NCBI GenBank assembly: GCA_000814665.1
Contig: JWIH01000020.1
Coordinates: 124,001-188,000, forward strand
Direction of reading: 5' to 3'
DNA: 64,000 nucleotides
Source: Pseudoalteromonas flavipulchra NCIMB 2033 = ATCC BAA-314
Lineage (GTDB): Bacteria > Pseudomonadota > Gammaproteobacteria > Enterobacterales > Alteromonadaceae
Position numbers and translations under genes: made by a program. Positions within the stretch are counted from its first letter, which is position 1; each line of letters starts with the position of its first letter. Below are positions 37,264 to 47,018 of the stretch, piece after piece. Below the pieces are notes generated by a model. The model made no database searches, had not been told where the DNA came from, and saw nothing but the letters and a program-made list of their open reading frames with translations.

Positions 37264-37974
37264 ATGAAGGGTGCACGCTCTTTTGGTCTTTGTATTTTGC
37301 TGATGAGTTTCAGTGCGCTTGCCTACACGCTAAATATAGTCACTGAGAACTTTCCTGACTTCCAATACCTTAATGAAAAAGGAGAACTAATTGGGCGTTC
37401 AGCGGATAAAGTCAGGGCGGTGCTTGATGACTCTGGCATTGATTACACCATCAACGTACTTTCATGGCCTGCAGCCTATAATGCTGCATTAAGAAAAGAA
37501 GATACCTGTGTGTTTTCAACAGCCAGAAATACCATCCGCGAAAATGAGTTTACTTGGGTATTTCCCATTGACACTTTTACCACCTCTTTTTATGCGCTAC
37601 GTGAAAGCAAAATCAAGCTGAATAAACTAGAAGATGCGCAAGCTTATCGAACAGCGGTGATCCGAGACAATTTTAGCCACCAATTTTTAATGGAACATGG
37701 TTTTCAAGAAGGGAAGCAGCTGATCCTGATTAATTCTTTTGATAAGGTTTTTGAGCTACTCAAGACGCGCAAAGACTTTGTTGATTTGGTGATATTAAGC
37801 GATGCCCAGTTTAGGTTTCGAAGTGCAAAAGAGCAAACGGCTCAATTACTTGAGCCGGTATATACATTAGATCAGTTTAATACGTCTCTTTATCTAGCCT
37901 GTAATAAAAATGTTCCCAAGCACATTCTTGATAAGCTTCAGGAAACTTACAACGTGCTTTATGTAGCCAAATAA
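37264..37974 (+). CDS. periplasmic solute-binding protein (SBP_bac_3-like), orphan
   Basis: 236 residues with a signal peptide (ending FSALAYT) and a type-2 periplasmic-binding fold: LNIVTENFPDFQYLNEKGELIGRSADKVRAVLDD and VFSTARNTIRENEFTWVFPI. It resembles amino-acid-binding proteins and Pseudoalteromonas orphan binding proteins not tied to an ABC transporter. No permease or ATPase gene is near, so it may work as a sensor input or pair with distant genes. Confidence 0.85.
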   Translation: MKGARSFGLCILLMSFSALAYTLNIVTENFPDFQYLNEKGELIGRSADKVRAVLDDSGIDYTINVLSWPAAYNAALRKEDTCVFSTARNTIRENEFTWVFPIDTFTTSFYALRESKIKLNKLEDAQAYRTAVIRDNFSHQFLMEHGFQEGKQLILINSFDKVFELLKTRKDFVDLVILSDAQFRFRSAKEQTAQLLEPVYTLDQFNTSLYLACNKNVPKHILDKLQETYNVLYVAK

Positions 37975-37990
37975 ACTTAGAGAAAACAGG

Positions 37991-38233
37991 TTATTTTTTT
38001 ATATCTGGCCACTGAAAACCGTGGAAGGTATCTAGATACAGTTGCTCCACTTTGGTTCTTGCCCAAGGTGTGCGGCGCAAAAACTTGAGACTAGATTTAA
38101 CGCTTGGATTATCTTTGAAGCAGTTGATATCTACGGCGGCTGCCATTTCTTTCCAGCCTAGCTGCTGTTCAAGTTTTACAATAATTTCTTCTAACTTGAT
38201 ACCGTGAAGGGGGTTATTTGCTTGGGTTGTCAT
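37991..38233 (-). CDS. VF530-family (DUF2132) small DNA-binding-like protein
   Basis: 80 residues with the family pattern NPLHGIKLEEIIVKLEQQLGWKEMA, ending in FLRRTPWARTKVEQLYLDTF. VF530 has a known helical fold and suggested DNA binding. It is a small monocistronic minus gene. Confidence 0.88.
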   Translation of the reverse strand: MTTQANNPLHGIKLEEIIVKLEQQLGWKEMAAAVDINCFKDNPSVKSSLKFLRRTPWARTKVEQLYLDTFHGFQWPDIKK

Positions 38234-38265
38234 CTTCTACTTCTATATAACTTTAGATATTACGC

Positions 38266-38547
38266 CTAGTTTACCCTAATTTTATCCGAAATTTCAGGTC
38301 TAATTGGTGCACCAGACGCATCAGCCTTTACCCACACAAGTTTGCCATTGTCTTCGTTGTATTTTTTCGTTGCACAGACAAACAGCATGTCAAACTGTAG
38401 CAATAGTGCGCCTTCGCTATATGACTTTCCTTCATACCAACAGACTTGCTTTGGTATTTCTCCATATAACCTCAAATCAGCGGGCGTTGTCGCCAAAACA
38501 GGCAGTGAGATCAAATTAACAGTGATTAAACAAATTAAAAACTTCAT
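38266..38547 (-). CDS. small secreted protein, DUF1496-like
   Basis: 93 residues from ATG 38547; the TTG just upstream is unlikely. A signal peptide (ending LPVLA) precedes a short domain with CWYEGKSYSEGALL and a later VCATKK Cys, probably one disulfide. The CWYxGKxYSxGA pattern fits DUF1496 from memory. Function unknown. Confidence 0.72.
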   Translation of the reverse strand: MKFLICLITVNLISLPVLATTPADLRLYGEIPKQVCWYEGKSYSEGALLLQFDMLFVCATKKYNEDNGKLVWVKADASGAPIRPEISDKIRVN

Positions 38548-38607
38548 CAAATTTGGTTTTTTGAACTAGAGTGTTAGATGACTATAGAAGAATAAGGAAA
38601 AATGACA

Positions 38608-38838
38608 ATGGCATTAGACCAAAAATTGTTGGATGAGTTGACCTTACTAGCTAGATTTCCAAGACATAGTTTGCATCAGGGGATAAAAATTCATAGCAGC
38701 GCGCCTGAAGGTATACAAGGTGCCGCGATGCGGCTATTTGAAAAAGGGGTCATTGACAGCCCCGATGGAGGTTATTTGACTGATCTTGGTCACGACCTTA
38801 TTGGCCATTTTGATCATGTCTATAGCGCGTTGAAATAG
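38608..38838 (+). CDS. TIGR02647-family small protein
   Basis: 76 residues from ATG 38608, 8 bases after AAGGAA; the ATG at 38602 is too close. The sequence LDELTLLARFPRHSLHQGIKIHS and the C-terminal YLTDLGHDLIGHFDHVY are those of the TIGR02647 family, small proteins annotated as possible DNA-binding. Function unknown. Confidence 0.82.
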   Translation: MALDQKLLDELTLLARFPRHSLHQGIKIHSSAPEGIQGAAMRLFEKGVIDSPDGGYLTDLGHDLIGHFDHVYSALK

Positions 38839-38856
38839 CAAACGTTCGTTTGATTG

Positions 38857-38889
38857 AAAGAGTGATATGCTTAACATGTCACTCTTTTT
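38857..38889. terminator. bidirectional terminator after the TIGR02647 gene
   Basis: AAAGAGTGA/TCACTCTTT (38857-38865, 38879-38887) followed by TT, with an extra inner ATG/CAT pairing. On the minus strand the tail is CAATC after a T-run from the stem, so it may also stop maiA transcription. Confidence 0.75.
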
Positions 38890-38912
38890 AATTGGCTTAT
38901 CGTTTACTAGCC

Positions 38913-39542
38913 TTATTGTGCGTCTAATTGATTTTCAGGCGCCGCATCAGAAAACGCACTAAGCATATTACAATATTCGTACACTCGACTGATCTTAGGA
39001 AACTCAGTCATATCTACTTTAAAGCGCAGGGCATTAAACACTTGTGGTACTAAACAAACATCCGCAAGTGTGGGCTCCGTGCCAAAGCAAAATTGACCGT
39101 CGCCTATCATAGGTTCTAGCTTTTTAAAGCCTTCGATAACCCAGTGGCGATACCACTCATTTTTTTGCTCATCAGATGCACCTAGCTGACTTGAGAGATA
39201 TTTAAGCACACGCAGGTTATCAATAGGGTGGATATCACAGGCTATGGCGTAGCAAAAGTTTCTTACCTGCGCTTTTTGCCAAGGATCTTGTGGTAGCAAT
39301 GCTTGGCCTGTTTGGGTTTCTTCTAGCCACTCCAATATTGCTAAAGATTGTGCAAGAACGCCATGCTCAGTTTCAAGAGCCGGTAGTAACCCTTGACCGT
39401 TTTTACTTAAATATGCCTCGCCGCTTTGCTCCGATTTAAGCAGGTTTACTGGGACTAACTCGTGGTCTAATCCTTTAAGATTTAAAGCAATACGCACACG
39501 ATAGGCTGCAGATGAGCGAAAATAAGTATAGAGTTTCAACAT
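38913..39542 (-). CDS. maiA: maleylacetoacetate isomerase (zeta-class GST)
   Basis: 209 residues with the zeta GST start KLYTYFRSSAAYRVRIALNLKG, including the SSAAYRVRIAL active motif. It isomerises maleylacetoacetate to fumarylacetoacetate with glutathione. It is 5 bp after hmgA in the same transcript. The next enzyme, fumarylacetoacetase, is not encoded in this operon. Confidence 0.96.
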   Translation of the reverse strand: MLKLYTYFRSSAAYRVRIALNLKGLDHELVPVNLLKSEQSGEAYLSKNGQGLLPALETEHGVLAQSLAILEWLEETQTGQALLPQDPWQKAQVRNFCYAIACDIHPIDNLRVLKYLSSQLGASDEQKNEWYRHWVIEGFKKLEPMIGDGQFCFGTEPTLADVCLVPQVFNALRFKVDMTEFPKISRVYEYCNMLSAFSDAAPENQLDAQ

Positions 39543-39547
39543 AATCT

Positions 39548-40843
39548 TTATGCTCCTTTAAAGTACTTTTTAATGCCTTTCCAGCAATCAGCATAGTTAG
39601 GCTGACGCGCTTTGCCTTCTAAAGCATACTTAGTTGGAGAGATAATGTAACGTGACTCAAACATAAACGCGAGTGTGTTTTCATAGCGCTGTGGTGCAAG
39701 CTCTGCATTACTCGCCTTTTCAAATACATCCGCTTCTGGTCCATGTGGAGACATACAGTTGTGTAGACTCATGCCACCGGGCACAAAACCATGTTCTTTG
39801 GCGTCGTATACCCCTTCAATTAAGCCCATAAACTCACTCATGATATTACGGTGATAATAAGGCGGACGGAATGTATTTTCTGCCACCATCCAGCGCGGTG
39901 GGAAGATCACAAAGTCTACGTTTGCAACACCTGGTGTGCCTGATGGAGAAGTCAGTACAGTAAAGATTGACGGATCTGGATGATCAAAGCTTACGGTGTT
40001 CATTACGTTAAATCGTGCTAAATCATATTTGTATGGGGCGCTATTACCTGTCCATGCAACCACATCAAGCGGTGAGTGGCCAATCTCACAGCGGAACAAA
40101 TTACCATTAAACTTTGCAACGAGTTCAAAATCGCCTTCTTTGTCTTCAAAGGCGGCAACGGGGTATTGAAAGTCACGTTCGTTGGTATAGCCATTCGCAC
40201 CAACGGGGCCTCGTTCAGGCAATATGTAAGGGTGTCCGTAGTTTTCACAAATATAACCACGCACCGTATCGCTTAAAAGCTCTACACTGAATTTGATACC
40301 ACGAGGGATAACGGCAATCTCACCTGGTTTAATTGCGAGTTTTCCACACTCAGTGTGTAAAATGAGTTCACCTTGCTGCGGGACGAACAACAACTCGCCA
40401 TCCGCATTATAGAAATAACGACCTTCCATTGATGCGTTAGCAACGTAAACATGAATACCAATCCCGCTTTGGCCATTGGCACTGCCGTTAGCTGCCATCG
40501 TCACTAAGCCATCGATAAAATCTGTTTTTTCTTGTGGTATATCGATAGGGTTCCAGCGCAACATGGAAGGGGGAGTAACGGCTTCAGTTATTGGTGCCGT
40601 GCGCAATAGGCCATTATCCTTCGCTTCATATTCACCTTGTAAAACAGAAGGGCGAATACGGTAGAACCAATTTCGACGATTATCAGCACGAGGCGCTGTA
40701 AAAGCGGTGGTGTTATATTGCTCTGCATAAAGATCGTATTTTACTTTTTGCGGTGAAAATTGACCAATAGGTAAAGCGCCCGGCAGTGCTTCACTTTCAA
40801 ATTGATTACCAAATCCAGTTAAATATTGAAGTTCTTGGCTCAT
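39548..40843 (-). CDS. hmgA: homogentisate 1,2-dioxygenase
   Basis: 431 residues, full length. The iron site is visible: [12 protein letters not shown] (His and Glu ligands) and [11 protein letters not shown] (third His). The N-terminal [19 protein letters not shown] opening is diagnostic. It opens the homogentisate ring to maleylacetoacetate in tyrosine and phenylalanine breakdown. A divergent MarR gene and a palindrome lie upstream. Confidence 0.98.
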   Translation of the reverse strand: MSQELQYLTGFGNQFESEALPGALPIGQFSPQKVKYDLYAEQYNTTAFTAPRADNRRNWFYRIRPSVLQGEYEAKDNGLLRTAPITEAVTPPSMLRWNPIDIPQEKTDFIDGLVTMAANGSANGQSGIGIHVYVANASMEGRYFYNADGELLFVPQQGELILHTECGKLAIKPGEIAVIPRGIKFSVELLSDTVRGYICENYGHPYILPERGPVGANGYTNERDFQYPVAAFEDKEGDFELVAKFNGNLFRCEIGHSPLDVVAWTGNSAPYKYDLARFNVMNTVSFDHPDPSIFTVLTSPSGTPGVANVDFVIFPPRWMVAENTFRPPYYHRNIMSEFMGLIEGVYDAKEHGFVPGGMSLHNCMSPHGPEADVFEKASNAELAPQRYENTLAFMFESRYIISPTKYALEGKARQPNYADCWKGIKKYFKGA

Positions 40844-40874
40844 GTGTCTCGACTCCTTTGTGTTTTATAGTAAG

Positions 40875-40894
40875 ATACTCTCATGTGAGAGTAT
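40875..40894. promoter_or_regulatory. palindromic operator between hmgA and the MarR gene
   Basis: A perfect palindrome of two 9-bp arms, ATACTCTCA and TGAGAGTAT, around TG. It lies 32 bp upstream of the hmgA start and 61 bp upstream of the MarR gene. MarR dimers bind sites of this size, so it is the probable target of the adjacent regulator. Confidence 0.7.
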
Positions 40895-40955
40895 TTTCAA
40901 TATTTGTCATCTAGTCGCTCTGTAAAGTTATAGTGACAGTTGGGAGTGTGAAATA

Positions 40956-41408
40956 ATGTCTAAAAATAATGGAAAGCTGCTGAATATAAACGAATTTTTG
41001 CCGTATCAACTGGTTTCACTGTCAACAAAAGTGAGCAACGACTTTGCGCACGTCTATGAACAAAAGGGAGAATTAACGCAGCCACAATGGCGGGTGTTAT
41101 CTCATGCAATACAGAAGGAGGGGAGTACCGCAAAGCACATTTGCGAACTGGCAAGCATGGATAAATCAACCGTTTCAAGAGCAATTAAGCAGTTACAAGA
41201 CCGAGAGTTGATTGAGATGTTAGTGAGTCCAAGTGATAAACGTGCAAAAACTATTGCGGTGACAGAGCAAGGAAGAGTACTTTATCAAACGTTAACGCCG
41301 CTTGCATTGGCATGGGAAACTGAGCTACTTAGTTGTTTTAGCGATGAGCAGAAAGAAAAGTTCGTACAACTACTGAAATTGTTACAGTCCGCAGTAGATG
41401 AAAAATAG
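40956..41408 (+). CDS. MarR-family regulator, probably of hmgA-maiA
   Basis: 150 residues with the MarR winged helix: LTQPQWRVLSHAIQKEGSTAKHICELASMDKSTVSRAIKQLQDRELIEML, then the wing SPSDKRAKTIAVTEQG. It diverges from hmgA across a 112-bp region with a perfect palindrome. Regulators of this type repress homogentisate operons in related bacteria (HmgR-like), with a pathway intermediate as likely inducer; that is inference here. Confidence 0.9.
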   Translation: MSKNNGKLLNINEFLPYQLVSLSTKVSNDFAHVYEQKGELTQPQWRVLSHAIQKEGSTAKHICELASMDKSTVSRAIKQLQDRELIEMLVSPSDKRAKTIAVTEQGRVLYQTLTPLALAWETELLSCFSDEQKEKFVQLLKLLQSAVDEK

Positions 41409-41458
41409 CTTGATCACTCGCTTAAAACAAGCTCTATATAGTAAAGTACCGCCGAATG

Positions 41459-41632
41459 TTATCTCGTACGGTTTTCTGTACATGATATTATAGTCATATA
41501 GATCATGTAGAGCATGGATATTTCAAATGCGCTGCTTTTTAGTGAATGATTGGATAGAGAGATGATTAAAAAATCAATAGCTATGCCTAGCATCGTGACT
41601 ACAAAGCCGATAAAAGCTTTATGTTTTAACAT
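41459..41632 (-). CDS. possible small membrane protein (57 residues)
   Basis: ATG at 41632, TAA at 41461-41459. The peptide has one strong membrane segment (FIGFVVTMLGIAIDFLIISL) and a second hydrophobic stretch around MLYMIYMTIIS. The plausible AAGGGA ribosome site is 6 bases upstream. No family recognised. It sits between the MarR gene and the Oar gene. Confidence 0.4.
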   Translation of the reverse strand: MLKHKAFIGFVVTMLGIAIDFLIISLSNHSLKSSAFEISMLYMIYMTIISCTENRTR

Positions 41633-41783
41633 AATTTATCCCTTATTATATTGATAATCCCCTCATTTTAACATTTAGTATGGTTGCTTCTTCAGAAGCA
41701 ATGACTTGTCCTATATCTATTATATTTACTATCAGAAATTTATAAAGGTTAATTAATTGGAAAATAATCTTAAGCTGGATTAA
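41633..41783. other. AT-rich intergenic
   Basis: About 150 bases before the terminator of the receptor gene. No other structure recognised. Confidence 0.35.
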
Positions 41784-41814
41784 ATATAAAAAAGGCCAAC
41801 TTTCGCTGGCCTTT
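41784..41814 (-). terminator. terminator of the Oar-type receptor gene
   Basis: On the minus strand AAAGGCCA/TGGCCTTT (41814-41807, 41798-41791) with an 8-base loop and a T-rich tail (A-tract 41788-41790 and onward). It lies 28 bp after the stop. Confidence 0.85.
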
Positions 41815-41842
41815 GGGAGATTATCTAATTACGTGTTAGATA

Positions 41843-44800
41843 TTAGAAGTTGTAGCGTACACCGATCTTGATGCGGTAAGTTGAGTCTTCTGCTTCAAAC
41901 TTATAGTCGCTAGTAATCGGTGCGCCGATGATGTACTTACCAGTCGCAGGGTCGATATCCATATTTAGCGTATTACGAGTGCCAAAGTCTTGCGTATAAA
42001 CTTTACCAGCTGAAGAATCAATCAGGTTTAGTAAGTTGTTCACTACGAAGTAAACTTCACCTTTATGATCTTTGGTGAAACCTGGAAGTTCCTGAGAAAC
42101 ATACAGATCCATAGTCGTTGTCCAAGGTGATGTAGCCGCGCTACGGTCAACGAAGCCACCTGCATAGCCAGACAGACCTAAGCTCTCATAGTGAGCAAGC
42201 ACTTCTGCTTCAGTTGTACCTTCGTAACGAAGTACGTTTGCATCGTTTGCCGTTGGAACATAAGCTAGGTAGTTACCGCCGAACGTAGAGCCAAAGCCTG
42301 AAGGCTGAATTAGATCTTGATCGAAGAAGCGACCACCAGTTAGGTTTTGCCATCTTGTTAGGTGGCTGTATGCTGAACCTGAACGGCGTTCAAAGAATAA
42401 ATTGAAATTCGTTTTATAGTTTTCAATGAACTCTGTTGAATAGCCAAGGTTTAGGACAAAACGGTGCTCAGTTTCATAAGAAGAAGTACCGATTTGTGTT
42501 TCTTGGTGATCCAAGAAGTGACCGTAGCGGTAGTTACTACGACCAGTCGATGAACTACCTGGGTTACCTTCAGTGATATCTTGGTGAGTATAAGACATAT
42601 CAAACTTGAAGCCATTATCCCACGTTTTAGAAAGACCAGTACTTAGGATAATTGAACGACCGTTTTTATCTGCGTTCGTTAGCATAATCTCAAGTTCACG
42701 GGTATCGTAGAATGGTAATGCACCATCAGCAGTAGAACCTACTACATCGCCTTCTTGAAGAAGTGCAGCATTTACCCATTCAGCGGTATTTTCTTTATCT
42801 GTGAAGATTGCAGTTGTAGTCCACGCGAATCCGTCACCAAGGCCTGGGATGTCAAGTGTTACATCCGCATTTAGCATATAAGTCCATTGTGATGGAATGT
42901 CGAAGTTAGGATCGATAAAGTTCGAAACTGAACCACGATTCGCATTGTTAATACCTTCGATAGCTTCTGGCGGAATAGTATTTAGGATATTTGCTGGAGC
43001 AGTAACATCACTAGCAGAGAAGTTTTGACGACTGAAGCCATCGTTTGAGTAAGAGTTTGAGATCCAAACGTTAGGGTTACCACCTGCATAACGACCTACG
43101 CTACCACGGATAGTTACGTCTTCGTTCATGTAGTAAGTGAAACCTGCACGAGGCAACCAAATGTCAGCGCCATCTAGGTTATAAGTGTTATCAAAACCCG
43201 TTCTGTCCAATACGTCTTGGTTGAACGCTGGTTTGTCGTCAGAGCCTAAACGCTCGTAACGAAGACCAAAGCTAAACGCTAGCTCGTCGCTGAAGTCCCA
43301 ACGGTCGTTCACGTATAGTGCAAGGTCTTTACGTTTGAATGCCGCTGCAACTGCATCAGGGTTATTGCCGATACCGTTGCTATATGTGTATCTTGAAATT
43401 TGGCGTGCAGCAAAGTCTTCTAGGCTGTTAAATGTGATAACACCCTTAGAACCATCTAGATAAAGGTTTTCAACGTCTAGAATGTCATACTTGATACCGA
43501 ACTCTAGTGTATGTTCGTCAAGTAGGTAAGTACCGTCAAACTTGAGTGTTGTTAGGTCGTTTTCTAGTGAGTTTGAGTGGCGGCTAGCATCTGAACCAAA
43601 GCTGATGTCACCTGTAACACCATCACCATCTACGTCGATGTTGCTGATGCTGATATCACCTAAACCAAGTGCGCTATCAAGTGAAATCTGACCAGTTTCA
43701 ACAGACTTGCTTGTGATACTGATTTGCGTTGAGAAATCATCCGTCCAGTCAGAGTATAGCGTTGAGCTGAAGTTATTTAGTTTCTCAGATTTATTGTACC
43801 AATAAGTGCTTAGGTGTAGATCATCAGCATCATCAGTCATGTTGTTTGTGCGGTTGCCTTCATTGAACATGTAGATAAAGTTTGCACGATGATAGTCGTT
43901 GATGTTCCAATCTAGTTTGATGATATATTTTTCATCTTCTAGTTGTGGTTGTGTGTCTGCACCACCGATGTTATCAACACCATATACTTCAGAAGCAATT
44001 TTGCGTACTGCCGCTAAGTCGTTTTGTGTGATTTTTGTCTCGTTAGCGCCAATACCAGAACCTGCAGGGCCCCACTCAATTGACTGAGGAGACTCATACT
44101 TTTCGTAAGCACCGAAGAAGAATAGTTTGTTTTCGATAAGAGGCGCACCGATTGAGAAGCCATAGTTCTCTTCTTCAAACTCGAGTGGAACTTCTTTACC
44201 ATTGTTTTTTGGAGTACCTGCCCAGCTGTCAGTCATTTTCTCATAGAAAACACTACCAGTGATTTCGTTAGTACCAGACTTAAATACTGCGTCAACGTTA
44301 CCACCAGTAAAGCCGCTTGATTTAGCATTTGTTGGTGCTACTTGAACGGTTACTTGGTCAAGTGCGTCTAGAGGGAATGGGTTACGCTGTGTTGGGTAAC
44401 CACCAGAGTTAAGACCGAAGTCATCGTTTAGCGGAATACCATCAACAGTAATAGAGTTTGTACGCGGGTTTGAGCCTGCGATTGTCATTGAGCTGTCGCT
44501 ACCAGGTTGGATAACAACTAGCGGGTTATTTCTTACTACGTCTTTAATATCACGGTTGATACTAGGCGTGCTCTTGATTGCATCTGCACCGTAATAAGTG
44601 TCGTTTGCAGAGGAGTTAAATAGTACTGGAGTACCAGTAACTACGATAGACTCCATTTGCAATTCGCTTAGCTGCTGGTCGATCTTTTGTGCTTCACCTA
44701 GTGATAGGTAAACGTTACGCAGCTCAGCGTCACGGAATTTGTTTGAGTCGATAGTGATGGTATATGGACCACCAACGCGAAGACCTGATGCGTTGTACGT

Positions 44801-45007
44801 ACCAGTGTCATTCGTTGTAACAACGCGGCGTGTACCTGTCGGTTCGTGAACGATGATAATCTTAGTGTCTGCAGCTGGATTACCTTGAGGTCCTACAATC
44901 TGTCCTTTGATAGACGAAGATGTATCTGCCGCAACCGCCATGCCACTCATGCCTAAACTTGCAGCGATAGCAAGCGTAAGTGCATTTTTGCGAAGTTGGA
45001 TTTTCAT
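41843..45007 (-). CDS. Oar-type TonB-dependent outer-membrane receptor
   Basis: 1054 residues. Signal peptide (1-27, ending GMAVAA), an N-terminal carboxypeptidase-regulatory-like domain (about 33-115), a plug domain (about 130-270, with NPRTNSITVDGIPLNDDFG) and a large beta barrel ending in VRYNF. This is the OmpA/Oar-like group of TonB receptors, common in Alteromonadales, which import large or unknown nutrients. It follows the S1/P1 nuclease gene by 34 bp on the same strand and is probably cotranscribed, hinting at nucleic-acid-derived substrates. Confidence 0.92.
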   Translation of the reverse strand: MKIQLRKNALTLAIAASLGMSGMAVAADTSSSIKGQIVGPQGNPAADTKIIIVHEPTGTRRVVTTNDTGTYNASGLRVGGPYTITIDSNKFRDAELRNVYLSLGEAQKIDQQLSELQMESIVVTGTPVLFNSSANDTYYGADAIKSTPSINRDIKDVVRNNPLVVIQPGSDSSMTIAGSNPRTNSITVDGIPLNDDFGLNSGGYPTQRNPFPLDALDQVTVQVAPTNAKSSGFTGGNVDAVFKSGTNEITGSVFYEKMTDSWAGTPKNNGKEVPLEFEEENYGFSIGAPLIENKLFFFGAYEKYESPQSIEWGPAGSGIGANETKITQNDLAAVRKIASEVYGVDNIGGADTQPQLEDEKYIIKLDWNINDYHRANFIYMFNEGNRTNNMTDDADDLHLSTYWYNKSEKLNNFSSTLYSDWTDDFSTQISITSKSVETGQISLDSALGLGDISISNIDVDGDGVTGDISFGSDASRHSNSLENDLTTLKFDGTYLLDEHTLEFGIKYDILDVENLYLDGSKGVITFNSLEDFAARQISRYTYSNGIGNNPDAVAAAFKRKDLALYVNDRWDFSDELAFSFGLRYERLGSDDKPAFNQDVLDRTGFDNTYNLDGADIWLPRAGFTYYMNEDVTIRGSVGRYAGGNPNVWISNSYSNDGFSRQNFSASDVTAPANILNTIPPEAIEGINNANRGSVSNFIDPNFDIPSQWTYMLNADVTLDIPGLGDGFAWTTTAIFTDKENTAEWVNAALLQEGDVVGSTADGALPFYDTRELEIMLTNADKNGRSIILSTGLSKTWDNGFKFDMSYTHQDITEGNPGSSSTGRSNYRYGHFLDHQETQIGTSSYETEHRFVLNLGYSTEFIENYKTNFNLFFERRSGSAYSHLTRWQNLTGGRFFDQDLIQPSGFGSTFGGNYLAYVPTANDANVLRYEGTTEAEVLAHYESLGLSGYAGGFVDRSAATSPWTTTMDLYVSQELPGFTKDHKGEVYFVVNNLLNLIDSSAGKVYTQDFGTRNTLNMDIDPATGKYIIGAPITSDYKFEAEDSTYRIKIGVRYNF

Positions 45008-45041
45008 TATGTTGTTTCCCGTGTTAGTAGGTTATTTTAAA

Positions 45042-45902
45042 CTAATGGTTAACTGTTATTTTATTTGCTGACTTCAATGATGAAACCAGCGGTTTAGAAT
45101 TAGGATCATAAATTTGGTTTAATAGGCCAGCTAATCTAATGCCACCTTGTTGCAGCCTAAATTTAATTGTTGGCATATATTTATAAATGTAACCGTAACT
45201 TATTTCAGTTTCATTGCTGTTATAAACTTTTTCAGCAATATTATTTGACTCAAGCAACCAATCCGCTGGCGAGCTGTCTAAGTATTCAGCAATTATTTCA
45301 TTATTTGTGGTTTGAATAAAACGTGTAAACTCGGTAAATGAAAGGTTCTCATTTTCGATTAATTTGGTGTCCCAAGTGCTGTGTAAGTTTGAATCACTGC
45401 CAAAAAACTTTACTTTAATCATGTTACCGCCACGGTCTTTGCCGCGACCTGCGTGAAACGGTTGATGACTGTCACCTACAAGATGAACTAGGAAACGGAA
45501 TGCAAAACGCTTTTCATCAATTGATTTAGATTCTGATTTTAGCGTATTGATGGAATAGTAGATGCCATCTAGGATGTGTTTTACTTTTTCTTTGTCATTC
45601 AAATCAGCATGAACGTGCTCATGCATTGCTTTTGGGTTGTCGATGTTGATGTAATGCCACTTCGAAGATTGTTTACGCCAAAACGTGCCTGGATCCGAAC
45701 GCATCTCATCAGCCCAAGTTGAAATTTCAGCCAGAGAGTCACCTTCTAATAAAGGTTGAATCGCAACGCGAGTCTGCTCGGTTAAATGTGCCTCAGCCAA
45801 TTCGCCAATGATCCTATGACCATTTTGACCCCAGGCGTGTGCACTTGACGTCGTTATAGTCATCCCTACAGCGAAAAGTAATGACAAGCTTTTACGTAAC
45901 AT
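45042..45902 (-). CDS. secreted S1/P1-family nuclease
   Basis: 286 residues from ATG 45902; a TTG at 45929 would add nine residues. The signal peptide ends SSAHA, so the mature protein starts WGQNGH, whose N-terminal Trp and His ligate zinc. Other ligands of the trinuclear zinc site are visible: STWADE, KWHYINI, HLVGDSHQPFHAG and NLHSTWDTKL. These enzymes cut single-stranded DNA and RNA to 5'-nucleotides. It precedes an Oar-type receptor, and a 5'-nucleotidase gene is 2 kb away. Confidence 0.94.
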   Translation of the reverse strand: MLRKSLSLLFAVGMTITTSSAHAWGQNGHRIIGELAEAHLTEQTRVAIQPLLEGDSLAEISTWADEMRSDPGTFWRKQSSKWHYINIDNPKAMHEHVHADLNDKEKVKHILDGIYYSINTLKSESKSIDEKRFAFRFLVHLVGDSHQPFHAGRGKDRGGNMIKVKFFGSDSNLHSTWDTKLIENENLSFTEFTRFIQTTNNEIIAEYLDSSPADWLLESNNIAEKVYNSNETEISYGYIYKYMPTIKFRLQQGGIRLAGLLNQIYDPNSKPLVSSLKSANKITVNH

Positions 45903-46121
45903 TTGTATCTCTTGTAGAAAAGGGAACAATCTTCCCAGCCGAAAAGTGAGGCCAATTGTCCGTATTTTTCAACAAAATAAAAGGACTCAATAAGATTCAT
46001 AATTTCTTGTCAATAAAGTAATAAATTCATATAGTTACGAGTTATTGGTAAAATTACCTATTGCAATGAGTAAAGAAAATTGATCTAATAGCGGTCAAGA
46101 AAGGATAGGTTATTCCAATTA

Positions 46122-47018
46122 GTGATATATAGTAACATTTTGACTAGTAAATCAACAATTGTATCTTTGTTGTTTATAAGCGCATTATTGTGCTGGATTT
46201 TAGGGGCTCGGTTAATATCGGCAAAGCCTCTAACTCTTGATCCCGTCGTCCAGTATTCAAATACCTGCAAAACACGTTCAGTGTCTAATATCAACACGTT
46301 AAAAATACATGTTCCGATTAAAAGTCTCGCGTTAGACGTATTAGTTAGAGCGTGTGAAGATGAAGTGGTCACTAGGCAATATGGGCAGGTGAAAGTGTAT
46401 TGGGGCGGAAGTCTCGCTGAGCAAATAGAGTTTCTTGCAAAGGGGATTGCCGATCTTATTTTAACGAAAGACAACATCATGTCGGCTTTGATGGCCGAAT
46501 CAACGCATAGTTATAAGCCTGTTATCGGTTATCCGGCTTATTCCGCCTTTTTTATCTCAAACACAGAAAAACCTAAACTATCTAAATCGTATTTCTTAGA
46601 TAAAAAAATAGGTTTGCTTGACTATCCAACAAGTCGCTCTGGCCACATATTACCAAAAAGTGCGTTTAAAGAGTTAGATATCGATATCAATGCGCTTGAT
46701 ATTACCTATTTAAGCTCGCATCAAGCGCTCCGCGATCGGTTGGCTGCTGGCGAAGTTGATATTATAGCTTCTTATTGGTCCGAAGAAGATGAGCAGCGGT
46801 TTTCGAAGAATTACATTACGCCAATTGCGAATAATGTTAGTGGCAGTAAATGGTATTTAAAAATGAACAACAATAACACTGACTTAGCTTGTGCAATGCA
46901 GGGAATTATTAACCAGGTGGCTCAATTAAGAACATCTAGTTACTTTGATAAGGTAGATAGATACTGGCAATGTGAAGCCTTACCTTATGGCTTTATCGGA
47001 GAAGAAGATGGAAGTTAG
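46122..47018 (+). CDS. PhnD-like substrate-binding protein, membrane-anchored or secreted
   Basis: 298 residues from GTG. A hydrophobic N-terminus (about 12-34) is an uncleaved anchor or a signal peptide. The rest looks like the phosphate/phosphonate-binding (PhnD) type-2 fold: VPIKSLALDVLVRACEDEVVTRQYGQVKVYWGGSLAEQIEFLAKGIADLIL, then a second lobe with GHILPKSAFKELDIDINALDITYLSSHQALRDRLAAGEVDIIASYW. No ABC permease is next to it. The downstream gene overlaps it by 11 bp and encodes a two-TM protein, so the pair likely works together in sensing. Confidence 0.78.
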   Translation: MIYSNILTSKSTIVSLLFISALLCWILGARLISAKPLTLDPVVQYSNTCKTRSVSNINTLKIHVPIKSLALDVLVRACEDEVVTRQYGQVKVYWGGSLAEQIEFLAKGIADLILTKDNIMSALMAESTHSYKPVIGYPAYSAFFISNTEKPKLSKSYFLDKKIGLLDYPTSRSGHILPKSAFKELDIDINALDITYLSSHQALRDRLAAGEVDIIASYWSEEDEQRFSKNYITPIANNVSGSKWYLKMNNNNTDLACAMQGIINQVAQLRTSSYFDKVDRYWQCEALPYGFIGEEDGS

